A stretch of DNA of 7,516 nucleotides. Origin: Acidobacteriota bacterium (GTDB lineage: Bacteria; Acidobacteriota; Terriglobia; UBA7540). The notes beneath the pieces are model-generated. The model did no database searches. It saw only the letters and a program-made list of their open reading frames with translations, and was not told the origin of the DNA. This document shows, one piece after another, positions 1-6,410 of the stretch (position 1 is the stretch's first letter; each line of letters opens with the position of its first letter). Location of the stretch: contig JAJYJL010000146.1 in the NCBI GenBank assembly GCA_021789565.1, positions 3,252 through 10,767 of the forward strand, read 5' to 3'. The translations under genes were made by a program, and so were the position numbers.

Positions 1-64
1 CTTATCTCGCATCCATGTTAAAGGCAAGAGGAAGACCAAATCAACCGGAAGAGACAGGAATTTT

Positions 65-83
65 TGGCCCCAAAACAGGGCCA
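65..83 (-). repeat. Hairpin just downstream of the FAD oxidoreductase stop
   Basis: TGGCCC (65-70) and GGGCCA (78-83) are perfect inverted arms with a seven-base loop, starting 11 bases after the stop codon. In the direction of transcription the stem is followed by AAAAA rather than a T-run, so it does not meet the intrinsic-terminator pattern. It could be a Rho-dependent or mRNA-stabilising 3' stem. The remaining bases 1-64 show no recognisable gene. Confidence 0.35.
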
Positions 84-94
84 TCATCCTGAGG

Positions 95-1270
95 TTAGAA
101 CGAACGCAGGAGCGTTCCAATTGATGGTTTTTCCCCGTATAAGAATGCCCTGCCCGCAATCCGCGGAACCAAGGGCACCCTGAAAATCATATCAATGCGG
201 CCTCGTGTCTGGCCCTCACGCTCGCCACCAGGCAATCTTTTGACATAGTCACCCAGTTCAGCGTGCCACTCTTCATTGTATCTTTCTAACACAGAGGCGA
301 TCGAGGGTCCACCCAGCGCCTCGTGAATCAGATCGACAGCGACCTCCGCGCTGACCATGGCGGGATAGATTCCTTCTCCGGTCGAGCCGGAAACAAAGCC
401 GGCGGCGTCACCAATCAACATCACCCGGTCACGCACCAGGCTTGGGGTACGATACACGCCTCCGACCGGGTCAATATCAAAATAGACCTTAGCGTCGGGC
501 AGGTCGCTCGGAACCTGGCGCCGTTCTCGAAGGGCCTGGACGAAGTGGTCAAAAAGCGGGCGAACAGAGCGACCGTCCTTCAAAAGCGCGCCAATGCCAA
601 TGCAAATATGTTCTCTCTTGGGGAAAACCCAGCCGTAACCTTGAATGCCGCCGTATTCCAGGTACACCCGGAACGGGAATCGCTGGCCGTAGAATGCTGT
701 GATCCGGTCAGGCGGAAAAGGAACGTCGGTGTTAGCGCACAACACATAATCCCCCGGCCGCCAGACCCGGCGCAACCCCGCTTTGGCGGCCACCCGGCTG
801 GACGCGCCATCGGCGCCAATCAGCACCCGACTAGCGATCTCCCGGCCATCATCAAGGCGGACGCGGATGCCGTCGCGCTCTTCATGCAGATCAGAAACGG
901 CGCAGCCACCAAGAAATATTGCTCCTGCGTCCACTGCGATCCGCCGTAACCCGTCGTCGAATTTCGAGCGCAGTGAAAGATAGCCGGAAGGACGACTTTC
1001 CAGATAACGGGCTTCCCTATCAATGGAATGGTCATAAAACGTCACGCCGTAGAACGGATTCTCTACCAGATCAGAAAGCGAATTCTTGAGATAAGAGAAG
1101 CGCTCAAACGCCAGGCGGTTGATCCAGCTTGCACAGGTTTTGTGGCGGGGAAAATTTGAGCGGTCGATCAGCACTGCGGAATAACCGCGCGCGGCCAGCA
1201 ATTTCGCTGCGGTGGAGCCGCCCGGCCCCGCTCCAACCACGATGACATCTGCGCGATCACCCATCGTCAT
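95..1270 (-). CDS. Geranylgeranyl-reductase-family FAD-dependent oxidoreductase
   Basis: A 391-residue flavoprotein of the geranylgeranyl reductase / p-hydroxybenzoate hydroxylase-like superfamily. The N-terminal FAD-binding Rossmann motif GAGPGG is at residues 13-18, with an acidic residue (D36) ending the second strand where FAD ribose is bound. The internal GADG...SRV motif starts near residue 152. The C-terminal GDAAGF motif, which contacts the FAD diphosphate, is at 287-292 and is followed by the STGEGI segment. GYGWVFPK at 211-218 matches the YxWxFP motif of geranylgeranyl reductases. The usual PR.KPCGG segment reads PRHKTCASW at 41-49, so the specificity loop is altered. Family members reduce isoprenoid double bonds or oxidise aromatic and lipid substrates, so the substrate here cannot be named. 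No signal peptide is seen, so it is probably cytoplasmic or membrane-associated. The start is the first ATG; a second ATG two codons on is equally possible because the Shine-Dalgarno sequence (AGG) is weak. It lies 115 bases after the transporter gene and may be read through from it. Confidence 0.88.
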   Translation of the reverse strand: MTMGDRADVIVVGAGPGGSTAAKLLAARGYSAVLIDRSNFPRHKTCASWINRLAFERFSYLKNSLSDLVENPFYGVTFYDHSIDREARYLESRPSGYLSLRSKFDDGLRRIAVDAGAIFLGGCAVSDLHEERDGIRVRLDDGREIASRVLIGADGASSRVAAKAGLRRVWRPGDYVLCANTDVPFPPDRITAFYGQRFPFRVYLEYGGIQGYGWVFPKREHICIGIGALLKDGRSVRPLFDHFVQALRERRQVPSDLPDAKVYFDIDPVGGVYRTPSLVRDRVMLIGDAAGFVSGSTGEGIYPAMVSAEVAVDLIHEALGGPSIASVLERYNEEWHAELGDYVKRLPGGEREGQTRGRIDMIFRVPLVPRIAGRAFLYGEKPSIGTLLRSF

Positions 1271-1309
1271 CAGCCAGCCTGATCGAGTTAAAAAGTACAG
1301 CGCGCGACT

Positions 1310-1323
1310 CTTCGTCGCCGAAG
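1310..1323 (-). repeat. Short hairpin with GNRA-type loop between transporter and FAD genes
   Basis: CTTCG (1310-1314) and CGAAG (1319-1323) form a five-base stem. In the transcript of the minus strand its loop is GCGA, a stable GNRA tetraloop. A TTTTT run occurs further downstream, 15 bases away, too far for a standard terminator. It lies about 40 bases before the FAD gene start. No promoter was recognised in the 1271-1385 gap. Confidence 0.3.
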
Positions 1324-1385
1324 TCTTCTTGGAATGACAGTTTTCCCCTGTTTCTTGAGCAACCTGTCAGATCCCAATCCACAAA

Positions 1386-2666
1386 TCAATTTGCCGCTGG
1401 TGTTTTTGCGCTGCTTTCGGGAGCACGGATGAGAATCAGGACAATCGCAGTCGCCAGGAGCGGAACCGTACCGGCGGCAACGAAAGCGGGGAAATAAGAA
1501 AACTTATCAACAATAAACCCGATGAGAAGCGTAAACGCCGTGCTGACAAGTCCCGCACCCAGACCGCTGAGTCCAGTGACAGAAGCGACAACGTCCTGAG
1601 GAAACAGGTCAGAAGGAAACGTCAGTCCCATGGTGGACCAGCTTGCGTATCCCCATGTGGCAAGACTGATCAGCAACAGCGCGGCCGTCGTGTTGTGCGT
1701 CAGCGCGGCAGGGATGCCCGCGATGATGGGCAGCGAACTCAGGATGCACACAAGTTTGCGCGAGCGGATAACCGGCATCCCGCGCTTGATAAAGAAGCCC
1801 GTCGCGAACCCTCCGGTGAAGTTTCCGATATCTGCGGCAAGAAAAGGAATCCAGGCGAACGCGCCAATCTGTTTCAGACTGAAGCCACGCACCTCGCTGA
1901 GATAGGCGGGAAGCCAGAAAACATAAAACCACCAGATCGGATCCGTCAGCGAGCGGCCGAGGACGATGCCCCAGACATTCCTCTCCTTGAGCAGGCTCAA
2001 CCAACGCCTGGCGCCCTTAAGGGCCGAAGTCCCTGGCGTGCCCCGACCCTCCTGAATAATTTTCCGCTCCTCCTCGCCCAACCTGGGATGCGTGTCAAAC
2101 GGATGGTACAAATAGAGCCACGGAATGAGCCACAGAAAACCCAGCAGCCCCGCGGCCACAAAGGAGTATCGCCAACCGAACTCATAGGCGATGAAAGCCA
2201 CGAAGGGCGGAGCGACAACGGCGCCCACGCTCGAACCGCTGTCAAAGATGGCGACGGCAAGGCCGCGTTCGTCCGCCGGGAACCATTCCGCCACTGTCTT
2301 GCTGGCGCCGGGCCAGTTGAAACCCTCGCCAATTCCCAGCATGAAGCGGAAAATGGCAAGCGAAAAAACGGAACCCGCCAGCGAATGCACCATGCTGGAA
2401 AGCGACCACCAGATCATGGCCAGGGTCAGCCCCCGGCGCGTGCCGATGATGTCAATGATTACCCCACCGATCAGCCACATCCCCGCGTAAGCAACCTGGA
2501 ACGCCGACACGACGTAGGAGTAATCCTCATGCGTCATGTGGAAATGCTGCATGATCACAGGAGCCAGAACGGAAAGGGTTTGCCGGTTGATGTAATTGAT
2601 GACCGTGGAGCAGAAAAGCGTCCAGACGATAAACCACCGCAGGCGCTTAATCGGTTTGGGCTTCAT
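1386..2666 (-). CDS. MFS transporter, anion:cation symporter family, ExuT-like (sugar acid uptake)
   Basis: A 426-residue inner-membrane protein with about 12 hydrophobic segments and a hydrophilic central loop (about 190-230), the usual length and layout of the ACS branch of the major facilitator superfamily. Its first helix ends in NYINRQTLS (24-32), the ACS NYxDR-type motif. The DIIGTRRG loop (72-79) is the MFS motif A between helices 2 and 3. GIGEGFNWPGA (111-121) followed by EWFPADERG (127-135) is the ACS helix-4 signature. The segment 231-305 (VWGIVLGR, GFSLKQIGAFAWIPFLAADIG, SRK) resembles what I recall of Escherichia coli ExuT, a proton-coupled galacturonate/glucuronate importer. The likely substrate is therefore a hexuronate, aldonate or related sugar acid; this is inference. 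The conserved Asp of NYxDR is Asn27, while the helix-4 Glu (E114) is retained. The ATG start has only a weak Shine-Dalgarno sequence (GTGAG), but no better start exists. An extended -10 promoter lies about 105 bases upstream. Confidence 0.9.
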   Translation of the reverse strand: MKPKPIKRLRWFIVWTLFCSTVINYINRQTLSVLAPVIMQHFHMTHEDYSYVVSAFQVAYAGMWLIGGVIIDIIGTRRGLTLAMIWWSLSSMVHSLAGSVFSLAIFRFMLGIGEGFNWPGASKTVAEWFPADERGLAVAIFDSGSSVGAVVAPPFVAFIAYEFGWRYSFVAAGLLGFLWLIPWLYLYHPFDTHPRLGEEERKIIQEGRGTPGTSALKGARRWLSLLKERNVWGIVLGRSLTDPIWWFYVFWLPAYLSEVRGFSLKQIGAFAWIPFLAADIGNFTGGFATGFFIKRGMPVIRSRKLVCILSSLPIIAGIPAALTHNTTAALLLISLATWGYASWSTMGLTFPSDLFPQDVVASVTGLSGLGAGLVSTAFTLLIGFIVDKFSYFPAFVAAGTVPLLATAIVLILIRAPESSAKTPAAN

Positions 2667-2727
2667 GGCATCTCACTTGCCTTCAGATTGCAAACAAATC
2701 AGCTTTGGCCGCCGACGCCGATTCCAT

Positions 2728-2754
2728 CCGCCGGGGAATACACCCCTTCGGTGG
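2728..2754 (-). repeat. Imperfect hairpin in the transporter gene leader
   Basis: GGGG (2733-2736) and CCCC (2743-2746) flank a six-base loop. CCGCC (2728-2732) and GGTGG (2750-2754) extend the stem past a three-base bulge, with one non-Watson-Crick position. No T-run follows on the minus strand, so it is not a classical terminator. It begins within about 10 nt of the predicted transcription start and could stabilise or regulate the leader. It could also be chance in GC-rich sequence. Confidence 0.35.
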
Positions 2755-2769
2755 CACTGGCGTCCGAGC

Positions 2770-2778
2770 ATTATAACA
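2770..2778 (-). promoter_or_regulatory. Extended -10 promoter for the ExuT-like transporter gene
   Basis: On the minus strand these bases read TGTTATAAT, an exact match to the extended -10 consensus TGnTATAAT. No recognisable -35 (TTGACA-like) box occurs 15-19 bases upstream, which is acceptable for extended -10 promoters. Transcription should start near 2763, giving a leader of about 97 nt before the transporter ATG at 2666. The site lies between two collinear genes, where an internal promoter is expected. Confidence 0.5.
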
Positions 2779-2808
2779 GCACCTTCACTACAGGGCCTGC
2801 TCTTCAAC

Positions 2809-2823
2809 CCTGCTGATTGCAGG
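2809..2823 (-). repeat. Short hairpin between the nagB-like and transporter genes
   Basis: CCTGC (2809-2813) and GCAGG (2819-2823) form a five-base perfect stem with a five-base loop, about 60 bases after the stop of the NagB-like gene. No T-tract follows on the minus strand, so a role in termination is not supported. It is recorded as the only compact hairpin seen between this stop and the next promoter. Confidence 0.25.
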
Positions 2824-2886
2824 TGCGCCCCTTCCAAGCCGCAGTATTCAAGGGCGGATGCTGCGCTGCAACCCAGGTCCCACAGG

Positions 2887-3669
2887 CTACGACGGCAACT
2901 CGGTGGACGAGGCCGGGTCGAGGTAAACCGTCGTATTGGGATGGTTGCGCATGATCGTTGCCGGACAATGCGTTGAAATTTCTTCGGTCAGTGTCCGGTG
3001 AACAATGTGCGCCTTGCGCTCGCCAGGGACTGAAGCGATCAATCGGGGAACGCGGAGCAGCGTCGGGATCGTCAGAGTGATCGCCCACGTGGGTACCGCT
3101 GCCAGATCTGGAAACCAGCCTTCATTCACCTGCTGCTGCCGGCATTCGGTGTCAAGCGAAACAATCTTGATGTCGAGCGGATCTTCAAAGTCCGCTTCCG
3201 CCGGGTCATTAAACGCCAGATGGCCGTTTTCGCCGATGCCGAGCAGGCACAATTGCGGGTTGTACTGCCGCAACAGATCCGCATATTTCCGGCAGGTCTC
3301 TTCAGCATTGGGGTTTGTGCCGTCCACTCCGTAAAACTGGCGCATCTTGACCTTGCTGGTTAGGCGTTCCCTCAGGTAACGCCGGAATGACGCCCGATGA
3401 TCGTCGGAAATCCCCAGGTACTCATCCATGTGGAAGCCAACAACTTTGTCCCAGGGCAACCCGGGTATGGACGTGAGTGCGTCAAGAGTCGACATCTGTG
3501 ATGCCCCGGTGGCGAAGATCACACCGACGGTATCGCTCTTGCCTGCCAGGACGCGCAGGCTCTCGGCGGCGGACTCAGCCGCGGCCTTGCCCATCGCCTC
3601 GGTGCTTTCGTACGCCTCCACATTAAGTTTTCCCACCTGAAAAGAACGAATGATTCCACTTTTGCTCAT
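2887..3669 (-). CDS. NagB-like glucosamine-6-phosphate deaminase/isomerase
   Basis: A 260-residue cytoplasmic protein of the glucosamine-6-phosphate isomerase / 6-phosphogluconolactonase fold, about the usual NagB length. NagB converts glucosamine-6-phosphate to fructose-6-phosphate and ammonia. Visible motifs are the phosphate-binding loop ATGAS (53-57), FHMDEYLG (79-86) carrying the general-base Asp82, GIGENGHLAFNDP (144-156) with catalytic His150, and GERKAH (216-221) with a phosphate-binding Lys219. In the catalytic loop the positions matching E. coli Asp141 and Glu148 are Asn148 and Asp155. Asn at the first position also occurs in Bacillus-type NagB; the Asp is less usual. No signal peptide is seen. 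The ATG start is supported by AAGGAG eight bases upstream. The gene begins 117 bases after the amidohydrolase stop with no clear promoter between, so it is probably co-transcribed with it. The gene could act on another amino-sugar phosphate, or be a paralogue with altered chemistry; the fold assignment is firm, the exact substrate is not. Confidence 0.88.
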   Translation of the reverse strand: MSKSGIIRSFQVGKLNVEAYESTEAMGKAAAESAAESLRVLAGKSDTVGVIFATGASQMSTLDALTSIPGLPWDKVVGFHMDEYLGISDDHRASFRRYLRERLTSKVKMRQFYGVDGTNPNAEETCRKYADLLRQYNPQLCLLGIGENGHLAFNDPAEADFEDPLDIKIVSLDTECRQQQVNEGWFPDLAAVPTWAITLTIPTLLRVPRLIASVPGERKAHIVHRTLTEEISTHCPATIMRNHPNTTVYLDPASSTELPS

Positions 3670-3786
3670 GAATATAGCTCCTTGTTCCTCGATAAATAAA
3701 AATGTTGCAACCGGCGACGCGCTTCACCCGCGCAGTGAGATTTTGCCAGTGCGACCCAACCTGGAAACTCGTGCTTGCTTTACTTT

Positions 3787-4692
3787 TCAGTTCGAGGCTG
3801 TGGCTTCTTTCTGCTGTTGCAGGAGGTGCCACAGCGTTCCGCTGAAAATATTCTCCTGTGCCTGCTTCGGCACGTCGCAGGCGTCGAGCATCTTGTGATA
3901 GCGCTCAAGTTCGCGGTCAAACTCCGCCAGATCCCCTCCAAACACGTCAGAGCCGAAAACCAGTCTTTCAAAAGCGCTGTGAGATGACTTGGGCGTGTGC
4001 GGGCTCACAACCCCTGACCACCAGAAAATGGACTTGAAGAAGGTGTAGTCGTTCTGTTTCTTGATCAGTGACGACCCGGAGAGATCGACGTAGAGGTTCG
4101 GGTTCCAGCGGGCGATTTCCGCAGCCCATGCATAGTCAGGATTGCCCATATGGGCAACGATAATAGTGAGTTTCGGGAACATTCTGGCGATGAGGTCCAA
4201 CCGCATGACCTGCATTCGAGAAATGCTGACGTTCGTGGGAACGTTGGGATGTTCGCGGTTCACGATTCCGGTGTGGAACAGCGCAATCATATGGTACTTT
4301 TCCGCGCGCTTGTATATGGGAAAGTAAACCGGATCGTCGTAATTATGGCGGACGTACTCCAATTCGCCGATGCCGCGAAACCCGGCTTCATGGGCAAGGT
4401 CTATTTCCTCGAGCGCGTGCGCACTATCCATATCGATTTCGGCAAAGCCGACCAGACGGTCGGGATGCGCATGAATAAAGGGCACTGCGGTGTCCATGTC
4501 TGCCGGCGGAACCAGAAGAAACGCCATGCCATCCACCGAATCCATTTTCGCCAGCACCTTCTGGAGAAATGCAGGGTCACCGTTATAGTGCAAATGGCCA
4601 TCGATGATCTTGGGTTGCGTAGACTGCGCCAGAAGCGGCCCGCAGACGAGCAGGCACATCAGCGTTGCAAACAGCAGACCAAACTTTTTCAT
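3787..4692 (-). CDS. Exported amidohydrolase-2 family metal-dependent hydrolase
   Basis: A 301-residue protein with a clear Sec signal peptide: KK, a hydrophobic stretch (about 4-21) and a likely cleavage after LLA near residue 22. The mature part is an amidohydrolase-2 (PF04909-type) TIM barrel. Metal-binding candidates in order are His33 and His35 (GHLH), His140 (LFHTG), His181 (VAHMGNPD) and Asp249 (FGSD). GFRGIGEL (104-111) and the C-terminal NIFSGTLWHLL (281-291) are typical family segments. Relatives hydrolyse lactones or amides or decarboxylate aromatic acids, so the reaction cannot be fixed. In this locus a sugar lactone or similar product of the neighbouring oxidoreductase is a reasonable guess. 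It is not NagA-like: the barrel motifs and length differ. The ATG has a strong Shine-Dalgarno sequence, AGGAGG at 4697-4702, four bases upstream. A promoter sits about 190 bases upstream, and a nested inverted repeat lies in the leader. Confidence 0.87.
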   Translation of the reverse strand: MKKFGLLFATLMCLLVCGPLLAQSTQPKIIDGHLHYNGDPAFLQKVLAKMDSVDGMAFLLVPPADMDTAVPFIHAHPDRLVGFAEIDMDSAHALEEIDLAHEAGFRGIGELEYVRHNYDDPVYFPIYKRAEKYHMIALFHTGIVNREHPNVPTNVSISRMQVMRLDLIARMFPKLTIIVAHMGNPDYAWAAEIARWNPNLYVDLSGSSLIKKQNDYTFFKSIFWWSGVVSPHTPKSSHSAFERLVFGSDVFGGDLAEFDRELERYHKMLDACDVPKQAQENIFSGTLWHLLQQQKEATASN

Positions 4693-4712
4693 GTTCCCTC
4701 CTGAACACTCTC

Positions 4713-4791
4713 ACGCTTCGGCTGGCAGGCGGCCTGGATTCTGCGCCGGACGCGCCCAGGCCACGCGATAACGGAAATCCATCCGAAGCAT
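4713..4791 (-). promoter_or_regulatory. Nested inverted repeats in the amidohydrolase leader (possible cis-regulatory RNA)
   Basis: Outer arms GCTTCGG (4715-4721) and CCGAAGC (4783-4789) are perfectly complementary over seven bases. They enclose a second perfect seven-base pair of arms, GGCCTGG (4731-4737) and CCAGGCC (4756-4762), which extends to 4729/4764 through a G-U and a G-C pair. Inside that lies GCGC (4743-4746) / GCGC (4752-4755) with a five-base loop and a five-base bulge on one side. The structure ends about 11 nt before the Shine-Dalgarno sequence. There is no T-tract after it on either strand, so it is not an intrinsic terminator. I recognise no known riboswitch class. It could control translation or RNA stability, or be a DNA-level repeat. 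Confidence 0.45.
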
Positions 4792-4880
4792 CCCATTGAT
4801 TGACAAAGTCCGAACACACCCGCCCACCCTGACGTGGCAGGCAACTCTTTCTTGTGCTGTTGTGATTCCTGGCTAGAGGC

Positions 4881-4908
4881 ATTGTATCACCGCGAGGGAT
4901 GATGGCAA
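4881..4908 (-). promoter_or_regulatory. Sigma70-type promoter for the amidohydrolase (and probably nagB-like) gene
   Basis: On the minus strand the -35 box is TTGCCA (4908-4903, five of six consensus bases), followed by a 16-base spacer and the -10 box TACAAT (4886-4881, five of six). The -10 is preceded by TGA, giving an extended -10. Transcription should start near 4874, leaving a leader of about 180 nt before the ATG at 4692. The promoter begins about 20 bases after the stop of the upstream oxidoreductase, as expected for a separate unit. Confidence 0.6.
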
Positions 4909-4926
4909 CCCTTGTGATCAGCTTTT

Positions 4927-6360
4927 TCAAACCTCTTCAGGCACTGTGAATGGCGCGCGATAGCCCCGGCCACCGTCACGCACCAGTTCTGCCGCTTCTT
5001 CGTCTCCAATCACCTCTTGTGTGTCGGGATTGAAATTCACTGTGCGCTTCAGGCGGTACGAAGCATTCGCCAGGTGCACCAGCGCGCAGGACATGTGCCC
5101 CTCCTCGATGGGCGCATTCAAATCCTCTTTCTTGCGGCTGATGACACAATCGATGAAATTCTGGAAGTGAACGACCTCATCGTCATTGTAAGCAGCGTGT
5201 GGGCCGGGTTCGTGCCCCTTCCCAAGCCGCGTCTGGTAATTTTCTGGCTCGTCACCATCCGCGAGCGCGATGTAGCCCTTTGGACCGTAAAACACGTTGC
5301 CAATCGCGTTGTGGGTTCCGGCGGACGGGCCCAGCTTGGGATGGTCTCCGCCGGCCTCCGGCCTGCGCCCCGCGCCAACCGTCGCTTCGCCATTGGTAAT
5401 CCAGTGCCGGACTTCGAATTCCAGCATGCGAGTTTTCCCGTCCGGCATGTCGTACTCAAAGGCACAGTTCAGCGTGTTGGGAGTTTCCTGGTCATCGTCA
5501 AACATGAAATGTCCGCCCACGGCGCTTGCGCGGTTCGGGAACCCGAGCCCCAGGGCCCACCGTGCCACATCCACCTGGTGAATCCCCTGGTTTCCCAGGT
5601 CGCCATTCCCGTAATACCAGAACCAGTGCCAGTTGTAATGAAACCGGTTGTGAGTAAAGGCGTGCTGTGGAGCTGGCCCGGTCCACAAATCGTAGTGCAC
5701 TCCAGCGGGGACCGGTGCAACAGGAGCGCGCCCGATCGTGTCCCGCCACTTGTAACACAACCCGCGGCTCAGGTAGATGTCTCCAATCTCGCCGTTATGC
5801 ACCCTTTGCACCGCTTCTCGCGCCGTCTTGCTTGAACGTGATTGCGTGCCGTGTTGAACGATGCGGTTGTACCGGCTGGCAGCGCTCACCAGTTGCCGGC
5901 CTTCCCACAGGTTGTGCGAGCACGGCTTTTCGACATAAACGTCCTTTCCGGCCTGGCAGCCCCAGATGGCCATCAGGGAATGCCAGTGGTTCGGCGTGGC
6001 AATGGAAATAGCATCAATCGTTTTGTCCTCGAGCAGCTTACGCACGTCGTAATAAGTATTCGGCTTGGGGATACCCAATTTTTCCATTTCCGCCACGCGC
6101 CGGCCCATCACGTTCTCATCGATGTCGCATATGGCGGCGATTTCCACATTGCGGATCTTGGCATAGTTGTGGACGTGGTCGAAACCGCGGCCGTGCACTC
6201 CGCAGATGGCCACGCGAACACGGTCATTTGCTCCAAAGATTTTTTCCGGGCGCGTGAAAAAGCTGACGCTGCTCAGGGCGGCCAACCCTGCTGAGGCGCC
6301 CACACCCTTCTTTAGAAAGTCCCGCCGGGTCACTTCGGGTTTTCTTGGTTCTTCACACAT
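4927..6360 (-). CDS. Tat-exported Gfo/Idh/MocA family NAD(P)-dependent oxidoreductase
   Basis: A 477-residue protein with a twin-arginine signal (TRRDFLKKG, residues 11-19) followed by a hydrophobic stretch (about 20-35), so it should be exported folded with its cofactor, as known for Zymomonas glucose-fructose oxidoreductase. The nucleotide-binding Rossmann motif GVHGRG is at 54-59, the second strand ends in CDID (78-81), and the catalytic-lysine motif EKP is at 144-146. GNQGIHQVD (256-264) supplies the conserved His261 and Asp264 of the C-terminal catalytic domain. The family oxidises or reduces hydroxyls of sugars, inositols and glycosides; the substrate is not evident, and a 3-keto-sugar intermediate is one possibility. 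I chose the ATG at 6360 over an upstream TTG at 6414 because it has AAGGGG five bases upstream, places the Tat motif normally, and avoids overlap with the preceding gene. It lies 50 bases after the DUF6807 gene and is probably in an operon with it. Confidence 0.92.
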   Translation of the reverse strand: MCEEPRKPEVTRRDFLKKGVGASAGLAALSSVSFFTRPEKIFGANDRVRVAICGVHGRGFDHVHNYAKIRNVEIAAICDIDENVMGRRVAEMEKLGIPKPNTYYDVRKLLEDKTIDAISIATPNHWHSLMAIWGCQAGKDVYVEKPCSHNLWEGRQLVSAASRYNRIVQHGTQSRSSKTAREAVQRVHNGEIGDIYLSRGLCYKWRDTIGRAPVAPVPAGVHYDLWTGPAPQHAFTHNRFHYNWHWFWYYGNGDLGNQGIHQVDVARWALGLGFPNRASAVGGHFMFDDDQETPNTLNCAFEYDMPDGKTRMLEFEVRHWITNGEATVGAGRRPEAGGDHPKLGPSAGTHNAIGNVFYGPKGYIALADGDEPENYQTRLGKGHEPGPHAAYNDDEVVHFQNFIDCVISRKKEDLNAPIEEGHMSCALVHLANASYRLKRTVNFNPDTQEVIGDEEAAELVRDGGRGYRAPFTVPEEV

Positions 6361-6365
6361 AGCAT

Positions 6366-6371
6366 CCCCTT
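6366..6371 (-). promoter_or_regulatory. Shine-Dalgarno site fixing the oxidoreductase start
   Basis: AAGGGG on the minus strand, five bases before the ATG at 6360. The alternative TTG at 6414 overlaps the stop codon of the preceding gene and would add 18 residues ahead of the Tat signal. Confidence 0.7.
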
Positions 6372-6410
6372 TCTCTTTGTCAATACCCACGAAGAAACCT
6401 GCCCTCTTTC

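Noticed and set aside
1695..2816. A 373-codon open frame on the plus strand opposite the transporter gene
   Set aside because: It is antisense to a convincing 12-helix transporter, has no recognisable domain, is rich in Arg, Pro, Asp and Gln as expected from reversed GC-rich codons, and runs through the intergenic gap.
3704..3711. The palindrome GTTGCAAC followed on the minus strand by a T-rich stretch before the nagB-like gene
   Set aside because: Eight bases without a loop cannot make a terminator stem, and no matching -35/-10 pair could be assembled from the T-rich stretch.
4800..4805. A perfect TTGACA on the plus strand
   Set aside because: No -10-like hexamer follows at 15-19 bases and no plus-strand gene lies downstream.
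4583..4930. A 115-codon minus-strand frame covering the amidohydrolase leader
   Set aside because: It overlaps the signal peptide region of the amidohydrolase in another frame, has no family resemblance, and its length comes from the open GC-rich leader.
5017..5835. A 272-codon open frame on the plus strand opposite the oxidoreductase gene
   Set aside because: It lies wholly inside the Gfo/Idh/MocA gene in antisense and shows no domain or motif.
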